A DNA stretch of 20,941 nt from DASSCW01 sp036555005 (GCA_036555005.1 DATBME010000038.1:1-20941); one strand, 5' to 3'; positions 1 to 7,511 are shown, counted from the first letter of the stretch. The notes: generated by a model from the letters alone, not told the origin. Translations and numbers: made by a program.

Positions 1-499
1 GGGGATGTGTGGTGCCGGGCTCCGTGGTGCGCCAGATGCGATCGTCCAGGGTCGGGATCGAGATGTTCACGGTCACGTCCACCCGTCGCGCGGCGTCCGC
101 CAGGACGTCGCTGTCGCGCACCACCAGGGGCCCGCGCGTGATCAGGCTGAAGGGCGTGCATGACTCGGCCAGGGCCAGGATGGCGCCGCGCGTCAGGCGA
201 TAGTGGCCCTCCGCCGGCTGGTAGGGATCGGTGGCGGTGCCGACGGCCACCTCCTCCCGCTTCCAGCCCTTGCGGGCCAGCTCGCGCCGGAGGACGTCGA
301 CCAGGTTGGGCTTCACGCGGATCCGCGCGCCGTAGCGGCCGTCCGACGGTCGGCCCGCGCGCAGCTCGAAGCCGCGCACGTAGCAGAACGTGCACTGGTG
401 CACGCACCCGGTGTAGGGGTTCAATGACCAGCGAAACGGCATGCCCGTGACGCGGGTCAGCGCGCTGCGGCAGGGCTCCTCGGCGTACTCGGGGCGCAT
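1..499 (-). CDS. Radical SAM protein, spore photoproduct lyase-like (Rv2578c-type), 5' part
   Basis: Reading the minus strand from the ATG at 499-497 gives an open frame that runs off the window edge after 166 codons. Near residue 35 it has Asn-Pro-Tyr-Thr-Gly-Cys-Val-His-Gln-Cys-Thr-Phe-Cys-Tyr. The CX3CX2C spacing is the [4Fe-4S] site of radical SAM enzymes, and the NPYTGC...CxYC setting is typical of the SplB-like/Rv2578c group. Further on, a segment reading VGTATDPYQPAE matches the conserved TDPYQPxE block of the same group, followed by LITRGPLVVRDSDVL. The family uses S-adenosylmethionine and an iron-sulfur cluster for radical chemistry; SplB repairs a thymine photoproduct, but the substrate of this branch is not known to me. 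There is no Shine-Dalgarno; a promoter with a LexA-like box sits directly upstream. The C-terminal part lies outside the window. Confidence 0.88.
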   Translation of the reverse strand, partial: MRPEYAEEPCRSALTRVTGMPFRWSLNPYTGCVHQCTFCYVRGFELRAGRPSDGRYGARIRVKPNLVDVLRRELARKGWKREEVAVGTATDPYQPAEGHYRLTRGAILALAESCTPFSLITRGPLVVRDSDVLADAARRVDVTVNISIPTLDDRIWRTTEPGTTHP

Positions 500-505
500 C
501 CGTCC

Positions 506-533
506 ATCATAGAACACCCGTTCTATTCAGCAA
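506..533 (-). promoter_or_regulatory. Promoter with embedded LexA-like (SOS) box for the radical SAM gene
   Basis: On the minus strand a -35 TTGCTG (533-528), a 16-bp spacer and a -10 TATGAT (511-506) end 6 nt before the ATG at 499, so transcription should begin at or next to the start codon. The spacer contains a perfect palindrome, TAGAAC-ACCC-GTTCTA at 510-525 (plus strand). Read on the minus strand, AGAACGGGTGTTCT fits the Gram-positive LexA consensus CGAACRNRYGTTYC at 12 of 14 positions, missing only the outermost bases. A repressor bound there would block RNA polymerase. That LexA is the regulator is inferred from the match; the palindrome and promoter are seen directly. Confidence 0.7.
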
Positions 534-580
534 GCCCAGCGCCATTACGGACAGGTGGTTCGCGGGCAGAGCACACCGTC

Positions 581-589
581 TGCTACGGT
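581..589 (+). promoter_or_regulatory. Putative extended -10 promoter for the DUF1385 gene
   Basis: TGCTACGGT is an extended -10 (TGnTAnnnT) 53 nt upstream of the GTG at 643. It lies inside a small palindrome ACCGT-CTGCT-ACGGT (575-589). No good -35 is visible. The rest of 534-642 holds no gene that I can support. Confidence 0.3.
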
Positions 590-642
590 ACGGCCAACCC
601 GGGCGGCGGCCGGCTGCCCATCCGAGCGGGGGACCCGAGCAG

Positions 643-1572
643 GTGACCGCACATCCGGCTCCCACCTATGGCGGCCAGGCCCTGGTGGAAGGCGTCCTGA
701 TCTGGAGCGGGAGCCGATGGGCGGTGGCGCTGCGCGCCCCGTCGGGCGAGATCCACGCCTACGACGGGGAGCTGGCGTCGCCCGGCGGCATCTGGCGGCT
801 CCCCTTCCTGCGCGGCCTGCGCGCACTGGGCGCCCAGCTGCGGCTCGGAATCCGCGCGCTGGCCGATTCGTCGATGCTGGCCGAGACCGGCGAGATCCGC
901 CCACTTCCGCTGATCGCCACGCTGGGCCTGGTGGCAGTCAGCCTCCTGATCGGGTTGTTCGTCTTCAGCGCCGTCCCGCTGCTGGTGACCGGTCGCGACC
1001 CGGTGATCGAGCCCACGCTGCCGCAGCGCCTGTCCGAGGGACTGGTCAAGGGCGCCCTGCTGGCCGGCTACGTGGTCGGGGTGACCCGCCTGCCCCGCTA
1101 TCGGCGCATCTTCAGCTACCACGGCGCGGAGCACATGGCCATCGCCTGCGCCGAAGCCGGGAAGCCCCTGACGCCGGCCAACGTGGCCCGCTTCAACCCG
1201 GCGCATCCACGCTGCGGGACCGGCTTCCTGGTGATCCTGGCGGCGATAGACACCTTCCTCCTGGCCGCCCTGCCGCGGTTCGGGCCGACGGAGGACCTCG
1301 CCCTGCGGGTTGCCTTCGTGCCGGTCACCGCGGCCATCGCCTACGAGCTGCTGCGCTGGGGCTCGCGTCAGCGCGGCCTGGGCTTCGCGCTCAACCGCCT
1401 CGGCCTGCTGACGCAGCGACTGACGACCGCCTACCCCGATCCGGGGCAGATCGCGGTGGCCATCGCCGCCGTCGAAACCTGCCGTCACGGTGTCGCGGTC
1501 GAGGCGGTGGTCGATCCCGCGCCGCTGCCGGCTGGCAGCGTCCGTCATGACCTTCGAGGACGAGTGGCCTAG
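643..1572 (+). CDS. DUF1385 family membrane protein (YqhQ-like)
   Basis: A 309-residue protein starting at GTG 643, chosen because the family signature YGGQALVEGV follows almost at once (residues 9-18); DUF1385 proteins begin with YGGQAVIEGVMMR. Other family blocks are Tyr-His-Gly-Ala-Glu-His at 159-164 and His-Pro-Arg-Cys-Gly-Thr at 188-193. Hydrophobic stretches at about 88-111, 128-145, 193-210 and 222-240 suggest a multi-pass membrane protein. The conserved His, Glu and Cys residues hint at a metal or catalytic site, but the biochemical function of DUF1385 is unknown. It is common in Firmicutes, Chloroflexota and Actinomycetota. The -10 at 581-589 would give a leader of about 45 nt. The next gene begins 142 nt downstream and has its own promoter candidate. 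Confidence 0.9.
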   Translation: MTAHPAPTYGGQALVEGVLIWSGSRWAVALRAPSGEIHAYDGELASPGGIWRLPFLRGLRALGAQLRLGIRALADSSMLAETGEIRPLPLIATLGLVAVSLLIGLFVFSAVPLLVTGRDPVIEPTLPQRLSEGLVKGALLAGYVVGVTRLPRYRRIFSYHGAEHMAIACAEAGKPLTPANVARFNPAHPRCGTGFLVILAAIDTFLLAALPRFGPTEDLALRVAFVPVTAAIAYELLRWGSRQRGLGFALNRLGLLTQRLTTAYPDPGQIAVAIAAVETCRHGVAVEAVVDPAPLPAGSVRHDLRGRVA

Positions 1573-1592
1573 AAGACTCTGGGAAGCGCGTG

Positions 1593-1631
1593 TGCTAGGC
1601 TGGTTGGGACAACCGGCCCGATGGACGGGCC
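1593..1631 (+). promoter_or_regulatory. Putative promoter and hairpin leader of the zinc-ribbon gene
   Basis: TGCTAGGCT at 1593-1601 is an extended -10 (TGnTAnnnT). Two perfect inverted repeats follow: GGTTG-GGA-CAACC (1602-1614) and GGCCCG-ATGGA-CGGGCC (1615-1631). They lie at the 5' end of a leader of about 107 nt before the TTG start at 1715. They could instead act as a T-less terminator for DUF1385. The remainder of the 1573-1714 gap shows nothing else I can name. Confidence 0.35.
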
Positions 1632-1714
1632 AATCTCAATCCCGCGGCACCAGATGGCTCCTCTCACGGCAACGGCGAGTCAGGTTCGCTGAGGCCGCGC
1701 AGAGGAGTTCTTTC

Positions 1715-2047
1715 TTGTACCAGTCCACCTTCACCGATAAGTCCATCGAGTGTGCCGACTGCGGCCAGCAGTTCACGCACAGCGCGCAGGATCAGCAGTT
1801 CTACGCGGAGCGCCAGTTCAGCGAGCCGCGCCGCTGCCCCACCTGCCGCGCGGTCCGCAAGGCGCAGCGCAATGACGGCGCCGGCGGCAGCTACAGCAGC
1901 AGTGGCGGCGGCTACTCCGATGGCTACGGTCAGCGCGAGATGTTCACCGCCACCTGCGACAGCTGCGGTGGCCAGGCGCGCGTGCCGTTCCGGCCCACCG
2001 GCTCGAAGCCGGTCTACTGCAGCGAGTGCTTCAGCACCCGACGCTAG
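1715..2047 (+). CDS. Small double zinc-ribbon protein (zf-trcl plus CxxC-x17-CxxC domain)
   Basis: A 110-residue protein. The start is TTG 1715, preceded by a clear Shine-Dalgarno AGAGGAG (1701-1707) and giving the family-like N-terminus MYQSTFTDKSIECADCGQQF; the open frame extends upstream, but nothing there resembles the family. The N-terminal half has CADC, then after about 20 residues CPTC, followed by basic residues, as in the 'probable zinc-ribbon' domain (zf-trcl). A Gly/Ser/Tyr-rich linker follows (about residues 58-75). The C-terminal half has CDSC-x17-CSEC, the CxxC-x17-CxxC domain. Both presumably bind zinc. The role is unknown; nucleic-acid binding or chaperone-like functions are guesses. 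A strong terminator hairpin follows. Confidence 0.85.
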   Translation: MYQSTFTDKSIECADCGQQFTHSAQDQQFYAERQFSEPRRCPTCRAVRKAQRNDGAGGSYSSSGGGYSDGYGQREMFTATCDSCGGQARVPFRPTGSKPVYCSECFSTRR

Positions 2048-2053
2048 GCCGAT

Positions 2054-2110
2054 GCGGCCCTTCGGCCGCCCTTGAGCAACACGAGCCCGACGAGCGATCG
2101 TCGGGCTCGT
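2054..2110 (+). terminator. Two-hairpin terminator after the zinc-ribbon gene
   Basis: Just after the stop codon at 2047 comes GCGGCC-CTTC-GGCCGC (2054-2069, 6-bp stem). A longer hairpin follows, with arm ACGAGCCCGACGA (2081-2093), tetraloop GCGA and arm TCGTCGGGCTCGT (2098-2110): a perfect 13-bp stem closed by a GNRA-type loop. There is no T-run, which is usual for terminators in very GC-rich genomes. The hairpin separates this gene from the amidohydrolase and argues against starting the latter upstream of 2110. Confidence 0.65.
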
Positions 2111-2163
2111 CGCTTCCCGGCCCCAGCCACCAGGAACATCGGCGGGACCCTGATGTCGGCTGG

Positions 2164-2169
2164 TACGGT
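2164..2169 (+). promoter_or_regulatory. -10 box of a putative leaderless promoter (amidohydrolase)
   Basis: TACGGT ends 7 nt before the ATG at 2177, and TGGTACGGT also gives an upstream TG. No Shine-Dalgarno precedes this ATG. No clear -35 is seen. This supports ATG 2177 as the start of a leaderless mRNA. Confidence 0.4.
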
Positions 2170-2176
2170 GCGGCCG

Positions 2177-3811
2177 ATGGACCACCCGGAGCTCGTCATC
2201 CTCGGCGCCACGCTGGAACCGATCGCCGGACCGATGGTCGGGACGGGCGCCGATGGACTGGCCATCGCCGAAGGGCGGATCAGCGCCATCGGGCGCGCCC
2301 ATGACGTGCGCGAGCTGGCGGGGCGTGGCACGCGGGTCGTCAGCCTGGACGGGCAGACAGTGCTCCCCGGCTTCATCGACGCCCACGTCCATCCGATCGA
2401 CGGCGGCATGACCAGCATGGAGTGCGACCTGTACTCCGTGATCGGCGCCGAGGCCTACGACCCGGTGATCGCGGCCTATGCGGCCGCGCACCCGGACCGT
2501 CCATGGATCACCGGCGGAGGCTGGTCGATGTCCGACTTCCCGGGTGGCACGCCACGCCGTGAGGCTCTGGATGCGCTGGTCCCGGATCGGCCGGTGATGC
2601 TCTACAACCGTGATGGGCATGGCGTGTGGGTCAACTCGCTCGCGCTCGAGCGCGCGGGCGTGAACGCCTCGACCCCGGACCCGGCCGACGGACGGATCGA
2701 GCGCGATCCGGACGGCATGCCGACTGGCATGCTGCAGGAAGGGGCCATCGACCTGGTGGCGGACCATGTGCCGCCGGCCCGCCACGCGGATCTCGTGGCG
2801 GGGCTGCTGGAGGGGCAGCGCCTGCTGCACGCGCTGGGCATCACCGGCTGGCAGGACGCCATCGTCCGGACGGAGGGCCAGGCGGCCTACGCCGCCGCCC
2901 GGCAGGCAGGCCAGCTCACCGCACGCGTGCGCCTGGCCCTGCTGTGGGACAGCAGGCGCGGGCTGGAGCAGGTCGACGAGCTGGTCGAGCGGCGCCAGGC
3001 CGCGGAGGCTGACGGGCTGGTGGCGGGCAGCGTCAAGCTCTTCGTGGACGGCATCGTCGAGAACCGCACGGCGGTCATGGTGGAGCCGTACCTGGAGGCC
3101 GATGGGCGGCCCGGCGACTCGTGCGGCATCCCCATGATCGAGCCGGCGCTGCTCGCGGAGGCGGTCGCGGCCCTCGACCGGCACGGCTTCCAGTGCCACT
3201 TCCACGCCATCGGCGATGGTGCGGTGCGCCTGGCGCTGGATAGCATCGAAGCGGCGCGCCGCGCCAACGGCGACGGGGATCATCGGCATCACATCGCGCA
3301 CATCGAGGTGATCCACCCCGACGACATCGGTCGCTTCGCCGCCATCAGTGCAGTGGCCAACATGCAACCGTTCTGGGCCATGGACGAGACCCAGATGCGG
3401 GACCTGCGCGTCCCGGTGCTGGGCTCTGAGCGCGCGCGCTGGCAATACCCCTTCCGCAGCCTGCTGGACACCGGCGCCCTGCTGGCGGGTGGCAGCGACT
3501 GGCCGGTCACCACGCCAGATCCCCTGCTCGAGATTGAGGTCGCCGTCACCCGGACCGACACGGACCATCGCGACGGTCCGGCGCTGTTCCCGGAGGAGCG
3601 GCTGACGCTGGATGAGGCGCTGGCCGCCTTCACCCTGGGCTCCGCCCGCGTCAACCACCGGGACGCCGAGACGGGGTCGCTCGAGGTGGGCAAGCAGGCC
3701 GACCTGGCGATCCTGGATCGCGACCTCCGCGCTCTCGAGGCCGGCCCGCTGGGCGAGGCGAACGTGGTGGCGACGCTTGTCGGCGGAGCGGTCGTATCGG
3801 GCCAGCTGTAA
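2177..3811 (+). CDS. Amidohydrolase family 3 metal-dependent hydrolase (YtcJ/NfdA-like)
   Basis: A 544-residue protein, normal length for the PF07969 amidohydrolase_3 group. Visible ligands are His70-x-His72 in GFIDAHVHP, Lys287 in SVKLFVDG, His341 and His343 in CHFHAIGDGA, His375 in AHIEV and Asp441 in GGSDWPV. The set fits the metal-binding TIM barrel of this superfamily, and QADLAILDRDL near the end is the usual C-terminal motif. Known relatives include N-substituted formamide deformylase (NfdA) and the uncharacterised YtcJ; the substrate cannot be read from sequence. ATG 2177 was chosen because a -10 box sits 7 nt upstream; ATG 2153 is the alternative (eight more residues), while the longest frame would begin inside the terminator. 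A formamidase gene follows after 37 bp, suggesting shared use of amides. Confidence 0.88.
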   Translation: MDHPELVILGATLEPIAGPMVGTGADGLAIAEGRISAIGRAHDVRELAGRGTRVVSLDGQTVLPGFIDAHVHPIDGGMTSMECDLYSVIGAEAYDPVIAAYAAAHPDRPWITGGGWSMSDFPGGTPRREALDALVPDRPVMLYNRDGHGVWVNSLALERAGVNASTPDPADGRIERDPDGMPTGMLQEGAIDLVADHVPPARHADLVAGLLEGQRLLHALGITGWQDAIVRTEGQAAYAAARQAGQLTARVRLALLWDSRRGLEQVDELVERRQAAEADGLVAGSVKLFVDGIVENRTAVMVEPYLEADGRPGDSCGIPMIEPALLAEAVAALDRHGFQCHFHAIGDGAVRLALDSIEAARRANGDGDHRHHIAHIEVIHPDDIGRFAAISAVANMQPFWAMDETQMRDLRVPVLGSERARWQYPFRSLLDTGALLAGGSDWPVTTPDPLLEIEVAVTRTDTDHRDGPALFPEERLTLDEALAAFTLGSARVNHRDAETGSLEVGKQADLAILDRDLRALEAGPLGEANVVATLVGGAVVSGQL

Positions 3812-3835
3812 AACGACCCGTGCGCCCGCGCGGCG

Positions 3836-3841
3836 TACCAT
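3836..3841 (+). promoter_or_regulatory. -10 box of a putative leaderless promoter (formamidase)
   Basis: TACCAT ends 7 nt before ATG 3849, inside the 37-bp gap after the amidohydrolase. No Shine-Dalgarno is present. A second in-frame ATG at 3840 overlaps the box and is therefore the less likely start. Confidence 0.35.
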
Positions 3842-3848
3842 GCCCCGC

Positions 3849-4787
3849 ATGAGCGCTCCCGTCGCATCCGTCCACGTCCGTCCCGAGCAGTACCACCTGG
3901 CGTGGGACCGCTCGATCGAGCCCATCGCCACCGTCGCCAGCGGCGACCTGGTGGAGTTCGATGCCAACGATGCCGGCAACGCGCAGCTGAACGCGGACTC
4001 GACCGTGGCCGATATCGCCACCATGGACTTCAGCCGAGTCGACCAGGTCTGCGGGCCGATCGCCGTCGAGGGGGCCGTGCCCGGGGACACGCTGGAGATC
4101 GAGCTGCTGGACTTCCAGCCCGGGGACTGGGGCTGGACCGCCGCCATCCCCGGCTTCGGGCTGCTGGCCGATGACTTCACCGAGCCCGCCCTGCGCATCA
4201 CCAGGCTCGACGGCAATCACGGGGAGCTGCTCCCCGGCATCCGCATTCCGCTGGCGCCGTTCTGCGGCGAGCTGGGCGTCGCTCCGCCGACCGAGGGCGC
4301 GTTCTCGACCATCCCGCCGGACGTCTACGGCGGGAACATGGATACCAAGCATCTGACCGCCGGCACGAGGCTGTACCTGCCGGTGTTCGCGGAGGGCGCC
4401 CGCTTCTCGCTGGGAGATGGGCATGCGGCGCAGGGTGACGGCGAGGTGTGCGGCACCGCCATCGAGACGGCGATGCGGGTGCAGCTGCGCCTGACCGTGC
4501 GCAAGGACCTGCACGTCACCGCCCCCGAGTTCCAGACGCCGGGGCCGCTGGCGCAGGCCACCAATACGGGGCCGTACTACGCCACCGACGGCGTGGGGCC
4601 GGACCTGATGGCCGCGGCCCGCGACGCCGTGCGGCGGATGATCGACTATCTCGGCCGCGCGCACGGCCTGGCGCCGATCGATGCCTACATGCTCTGCAGC
4701 GTGACGGCCGACCTGAAGATCAGCGAGATCGTCGACGCGCCGAACTGGATCGTCACGATGTACTTCCCGCTCTCGGTCCTCGGGTAG
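3849..4787 (+). CDS. Acetamidase/formamidase family protein
   Basis: A 312-residue protein of the FmdA/AmdA family (PF03069), which hydrolyses formamide or short amides to ammonia and the acid. Seen in order: GPIAVEGAVPGDTLEIE (about 68-84), the Trp-Gly-Trp region, Pro-Phe-Cys-Gly-Glu with GVAPPTEG, Gly-Gly-Asn-Met-Asp-Thr-Lys (about 157-163), LYLPVFAEGARFSLGDGHAAQGDGE (about 170-194, with the family's GDxHAxQGDGE core) and a C-terminal LCSVTADLKISEIVD. The length matches short bacterial members. It follows the amidohydrolase closely on the same strand and ends 9 bp from the convergent permease gene. Which amide it prefers cannot be told from sequence. Confidence 0.93.
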   Translation: MSAPVASVHVRPEQYHLAWDRSIEPIATVASGDLVEFDANDAGNAQLNADSTVADIATMDFSRVDQVCGPIAVEGAVPGDTLEIELLDFQPGDWGWTAAIPGFGLLADDFTEPALRITRLDGNHGELLPGIRIPLAPFCGELGVAPPTEGAFSTIPPDVYGGNMDTKHLTAGTRLYLPVFAEGARFSLGDGHAAQGDGEVCGTAIETAMRVQLRLTVRKDLHVTAPEFQTPGPLAQATNTGPYYATDGVGPDLMAAARDAVRRMIDYLGRAHGLAPIDAYMLCSVTADLKISEIVDAPNWIVTMYFPLSVLG

Positions 4788-4796
4788 ATTCGTCGA

Positions 4797-6320
4797 CTAC
4801 GCCTCGTCGTCCGCAGCCGGCGCCTCCCCTCCATAGATCTCCCCCATGCGCTGCAATGCTTCGGGATTGCGGCTGCGCAGGACGAAGTACAGGACCAGGC
4901 CGATCAGCATCCAGACCGCCGCGATGGGGCCCGTCCAGCTGAGCGCGCCTTCGAACGGCGACAGCTCGACGTCGACGATCGGGATCGTCAATCCGCCGAC
5001 CGCCGACATGAAGGCCGGGATCATGAACAGCACGCCGAAGATCGGGATCAGCGCGTGCTTGATGACGTTGAACTCATCGCGGCGTTCCCTGAGGAAGAAG
5101 CCGATCACCGCCACGTTCACGGCGATGTACATGCCGGCGAACAGCAGGCCCAGCATGGTGCCGATGAAGATGTAGATGTTGATCGGCCCGAGGCCCTCGT
5201 TCGGATCATTGGCCAGCACCAGGCCGCCCCCGATGGCGACCACCAGGGCCAGGATGACCTGGAAGTGGATGGCGTTGACCGGGGTCCGATGGGTGGGATG
5301 GACCGCGGCGAAGAAGCGCGGGATCAGGCCGCCGCGTCCCATCGAGAAGATCGAGCGGGTGGCCGCGGTGCTGCTCGCGTTCGCGTTGGCGAACGAGCTG
5401 TTGACGATCGCGAACACGACCAGGATGCCTCCCAGCGTGCCGAGCACCTCGGTCGCCATGCCGCCCCAGGGGTCTCCCTCGTTGAAGCCGAGGAACTCCC
5501 CCGCCATCCGATCCGGCCCGAAGTAGACCGTGGCCGCGTAGTAGTTGAACACGTAGAACGCGCCCACCAGGATCGTCGACCAGATCACCGCGCGCGGGAT
5601 CGTCCGTCGCGGCTCTCGGGTCTCCTCGCCCATCGGTGCCGCCGCCTCGAAACCGATGAAGGCCAGCAGGCAGAAGATCATCCCCTGGAACGCCGGCAGC
5701 ACGCCCTCCTCGCCGGGGATGAACACGTTCAGCGTGTTGTTCGCGCCGGCGTTGACGATCAGCACAGCGGACACGAAGACGAAGATCGCGATCTCGATGA
5801 CGCCCAGCACCACGCCCGTCCGGGTCGAGATGGCGACGCCACGGTAGATGAGCCACCACAGCAGCAGCCCGCACACGATGGCGAGCACGATCCAGAGTTC
5901 AGCGAAACCCTCGCCGATGCCGAGGTAGGTCGTCACGAAGGCGGCACCGAAGAAGCCGAAGGCCGCCAGCAGGATCGGCGCGATCAGCGGCTCGGCGAAT
6001 GCGAAGGCCCAGGCCATGAGCCAGCCGAAGAACGGGCCAAGGCCGCGGGCGACGTACGTATACATGCCGCCGGCCGACGGCAGGTGCCGCGCCAGCTGGC
6101 CGATCGAATAGGCCGTGAACAGGCAGGCGATCATGGCAAGCAGCACGGCCAGAGGCGTGATCCCGCCGGCGAAGCCGGTGGCCGCACCGATCGACAGGGC
6201 GGTCGCCACCGCCGGAGCCATGTGGGTGATGCACTGGAACAGGACCTCGGGCAGGCCGATGGCATCTCGTTCCAGGCTTGGGGTTCGGTCGCCGGGCACG
6301 CTGGTCGTGGTCGCAGTCAT
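4797..6320 (-). CDS. APC family amino acid/amine permease
   Basis: A 507-residue polytopic membrane protein with about 12-14 hydrophobic helices, of the amino acid-polyamine-organocation superfamily. Helix 1 carries GAATGFAGGITPLAVLLA, followed by the SIGQLARHLPSAGGMYTYVARGLGP block typical of APC permeases, and later GFEAAAPMGEETREPRRTIPRA, the usual E-x-x-P-R-R-x-I-P signature. ATG 6320 is preceded by a very strong Shine-Dalgarno GGAGGAGGAG (6337-6328) with 7-nt spacing; the frame upstream is rejected. It probably imports an amino acid or amine. Its stop lies 9 bp from the formamidase stop, so products of the two convergent units may be linked functionally. It lies 91 bp downstream of the Vgb-like gene on the same strand, so read-through from the MarR operon is possible. 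Confidence 0.92.
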   Translation of the reverse strand: MTATTTSVPGDRTPSLERDAIGLPEVLFQCITHMAPAVATALSIGAATGFAGGITPLAVLLAMIACLFTAYSIGQLARHLPSAGGMYTYVARGLGPFFGWLMAWAFAFAEPLIAPILLAAFGFFGAAFVTTYLGIGEGFAELWIVLAIVCGLLLWWLIYRGVAISTRTGVVLGVIEIAIFVFVSAVLIVNAGANNTLNVFIPGEEGVLPAFQGMIFCLLAFIGFEAAAPMGEETREPRRTIPRAVIWSTILVGAFYVFNYYAATVYFGPDRMAGEFLGFNEGDPWGGMATEVLGTLGGILVVFAIVNSSFANANASSTAATRSIFSMGRGGLIPRFFAAVHPTHRTPVNAIHFQVILALVVAIGGGLVLANDPNEGLGPINIYIFIGTMLGLLFAGMYIAVNVAVIGFFLRERRDEFNVIKHALIPIFGVLFMIPAFMSAVGGLTIPIVDVELSPFEGALSWTGPIAAVWMLIGLVLYFVLRSRNPEALQRMGEIYGGEAPAADDEA

Positions 6321-6370
6321 GCGGGGACTCCTCCTCCGAATCGCGCATCCCCCTGGGCCCGGGCTCCGCG

Positions 6371-6385
6371 CGACGGAACCCGTCG
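6371..6385. terminator. Small hairpin between the Vgb-like and permease genes
   Basis: CGACGG-AAC-CCGTCG forms a perfect 6-bp stem in the 91-bp gap 6321-6411. It could be a weak T-less terminator after the Vgb-like gene or a leader hairpin of the permease mRNA. No convincing promoter is visible in the gap. Confidence 0.25.
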
Positions 6386-6411
6386 GCAACGCCAATATCG
6401 TAGGAAGTGCG

Positions 6412-7479
6412 TCAATCCGTGCGGATCACCACCAGCTGGTCGGCCGCCGATTCGGCGCCCCACAGCTCACCCGGCCGGCCGAGCAGCTGGCGCACATTCG
6501 CCGGGTCGCTCTCGGCCGGGAAGCTCATGAACGTCTCGCTGGCCGGATCGAAGCGGATGATGGCCTGCGAGGTGAAGTCGGTCAGCCACACCGCATCGGT
6601 GTCATCGACGTAGACCGCGTAGGCCTGCGCGCCCGGCTCGGGCAGCGGCCACTCCCGCCAGGCGCCGTTCGCCGGGTTGTAGCGGCCGACCTGGCCGGCG
6701 TTCCACTCGCTCACCCAGATGCGGCCGCGCGAGTCCGACCAGGCGCGGCGCAGACCGGCTCCGACGGTCGGCGGATCGATGACGCGCACCTCTCCGCTCC
6801 GCCGATCCACGGCACCCAGGTAGCTGCCAGCCAGCGAGCTGTAGTAGATCTCGCCGTCCGGCGTGGCGGTGATGCCGTAGGGCCCCAGCCCGCGCGGCGC
6901 GTTGAAGACGCCCATCTCGCCGGACGCCGGATCCAGGCGTCCGTAGAAGCCGGTCTGGCCGGTGAACCACAGGACCCCGTCGCCGTCGAAGGCGGCGGTG
7001 TTCAGGTTGGCGTCCGGCGCCGACGACGGCAGCGGGTAGCGCGTCACTTCGTCCGTCGCCGGATCGACACGCACGATGGCGTTCAGCCCGCCGTCGGTGA
7101 TCCACGGCGCCCCGTCCGGCCCCACGATGACGCCGTGCGGCGCCGACCCCGCGCCGAGGGCGACTTGGCGCACGTTGCCGTCGTCAGGATTCAGCCAGCC
7201 GAGCTCCCCGCTGGCCTGCGCGGTGTACCAGACCCCGCCATCGGCCGCCGGCGCCACGTCGTGAGGTCCCGAACCGGACGGGACGGGATAGGTCTGGACT
7301 GTGAACGTGGGTGCGCCCGCGGGGGTTGGGGTGCTGACCGGGGCCGCGGTGGCCGACGGTGTGGCGTCCGCGGTGGCCTGAGACGTCGGGCTCGGGTCAG
7401 TCGGCTCAGGCTGCACGGCCGGGCTGCACGCCGCCAGGACCACGAGCAGTGCCGGCAGGGTGCGGCTTCGCGGCCTCAT
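6412..7479 (-). CDS. Vgb-like (virginiamycin B lyase-type) beta-propeller lipoprotein
   Basis: A 355-residue protein. Residues 1-18 form a lipoprotein signal ending in Val-Leu-Ala-Ala-Cys18, then a Pro/Ser/Thr/Ala-rich linker to about residue 57. The rest is a chain of roughly 42-residue propeller blades of the Vgb/streptogramin lyase type: GPHDVAPAADGGVWYT, APHGVIVGPDGAPWITD, GPYGITATPDGEIYYS, then blades ending IWVSEWNAGQVGRYNP and VWLTDFTSQAIIRFDP. Vgb-family propellers are widespread, and most have no known lyase activity. In later blades the usual His of the 'PHGI' motif is replaced by Tyr, and I cannot place the catalytic His/Glu pair of Vgb, so no antibiotic lyase role is claimed. It follows marR by 32 bp and probably shares its transcript. 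It acts outside the membrane, membrane-anchored. Confidence 0.85.
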   Translation of the reverse strand: MRPRSRTLPALLVVLAACSPAVQPEPTDPSPTSQATADATPSATAAPVSTPTPAGAPTFTVQTYPVPSGSGPHDVAPAADGGVWYTAQASGELGWLNPDDGNVRQVALGAGSAPHGVIVGPDGAPWITDGGLNAIVRVDPATDEVTRYPLPSSAPDANLNTAAFDGDGVLWFTGQTGFYGRLDPASGEMGVFNAPRGLGPYGITATPDGEIYYSSLAGSYLGAVDRRSGEVRVIDPPTVGAGLRRAWSDSRGRIWVSEWNAGQVGRYNPANGAWREWPLPEPGAQAYAVYVDDTDAVWLTDFTSQAIIRFDPASETFMSFPAESDPANVRQLLGRPGELWGAESAADQLVVIRTD

Positions 7480-7511
7480 GCAGAACCTACGTCGGCGGCC
7501 ACGTCATACGT

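Noticed and set aside
583..1548. A long minus-strand frame opposite DUF1385
   Set aside because: It is a Gln/Arg/Gly-rich shadow without motifs or a start signal; the DUF1385 signatures on the plus strand are clear.
2072..2176. A 35-residue N-terminal extension of the amidohydrolase
   Set aside because: It would start inside the terminator hairpin and reads as low-complexity sequence; a -10 box sits just before the ATG at 2177.
1664..4216. A 850-codon open frame on the minus strand
   Set aside because: It is antisense to the zinc-ribbon, amidohydrolase and formamidase genes, all with recognisable motifs. Its product is low-complexity Arg/Ala/His-rich sequence with no family features, a typical shadow in GC-rich DNA.
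5055..6530. A 491-codon plus-strand frame opposite the permease
   Set aside because: The product is Asp/Arg/His-rich with no domain; the opposite strand encodes a clear APC permease with a strong Shine-Dalgarno.
6412..7479. Streptogramin (virginiamycin B) resistance lyase
   Set aside because: Blade repeats match the Vgb fold, but this is a lipoprotein and the catalytic His/Glu pair cannot be placed; most propellers of this type are not lyases.
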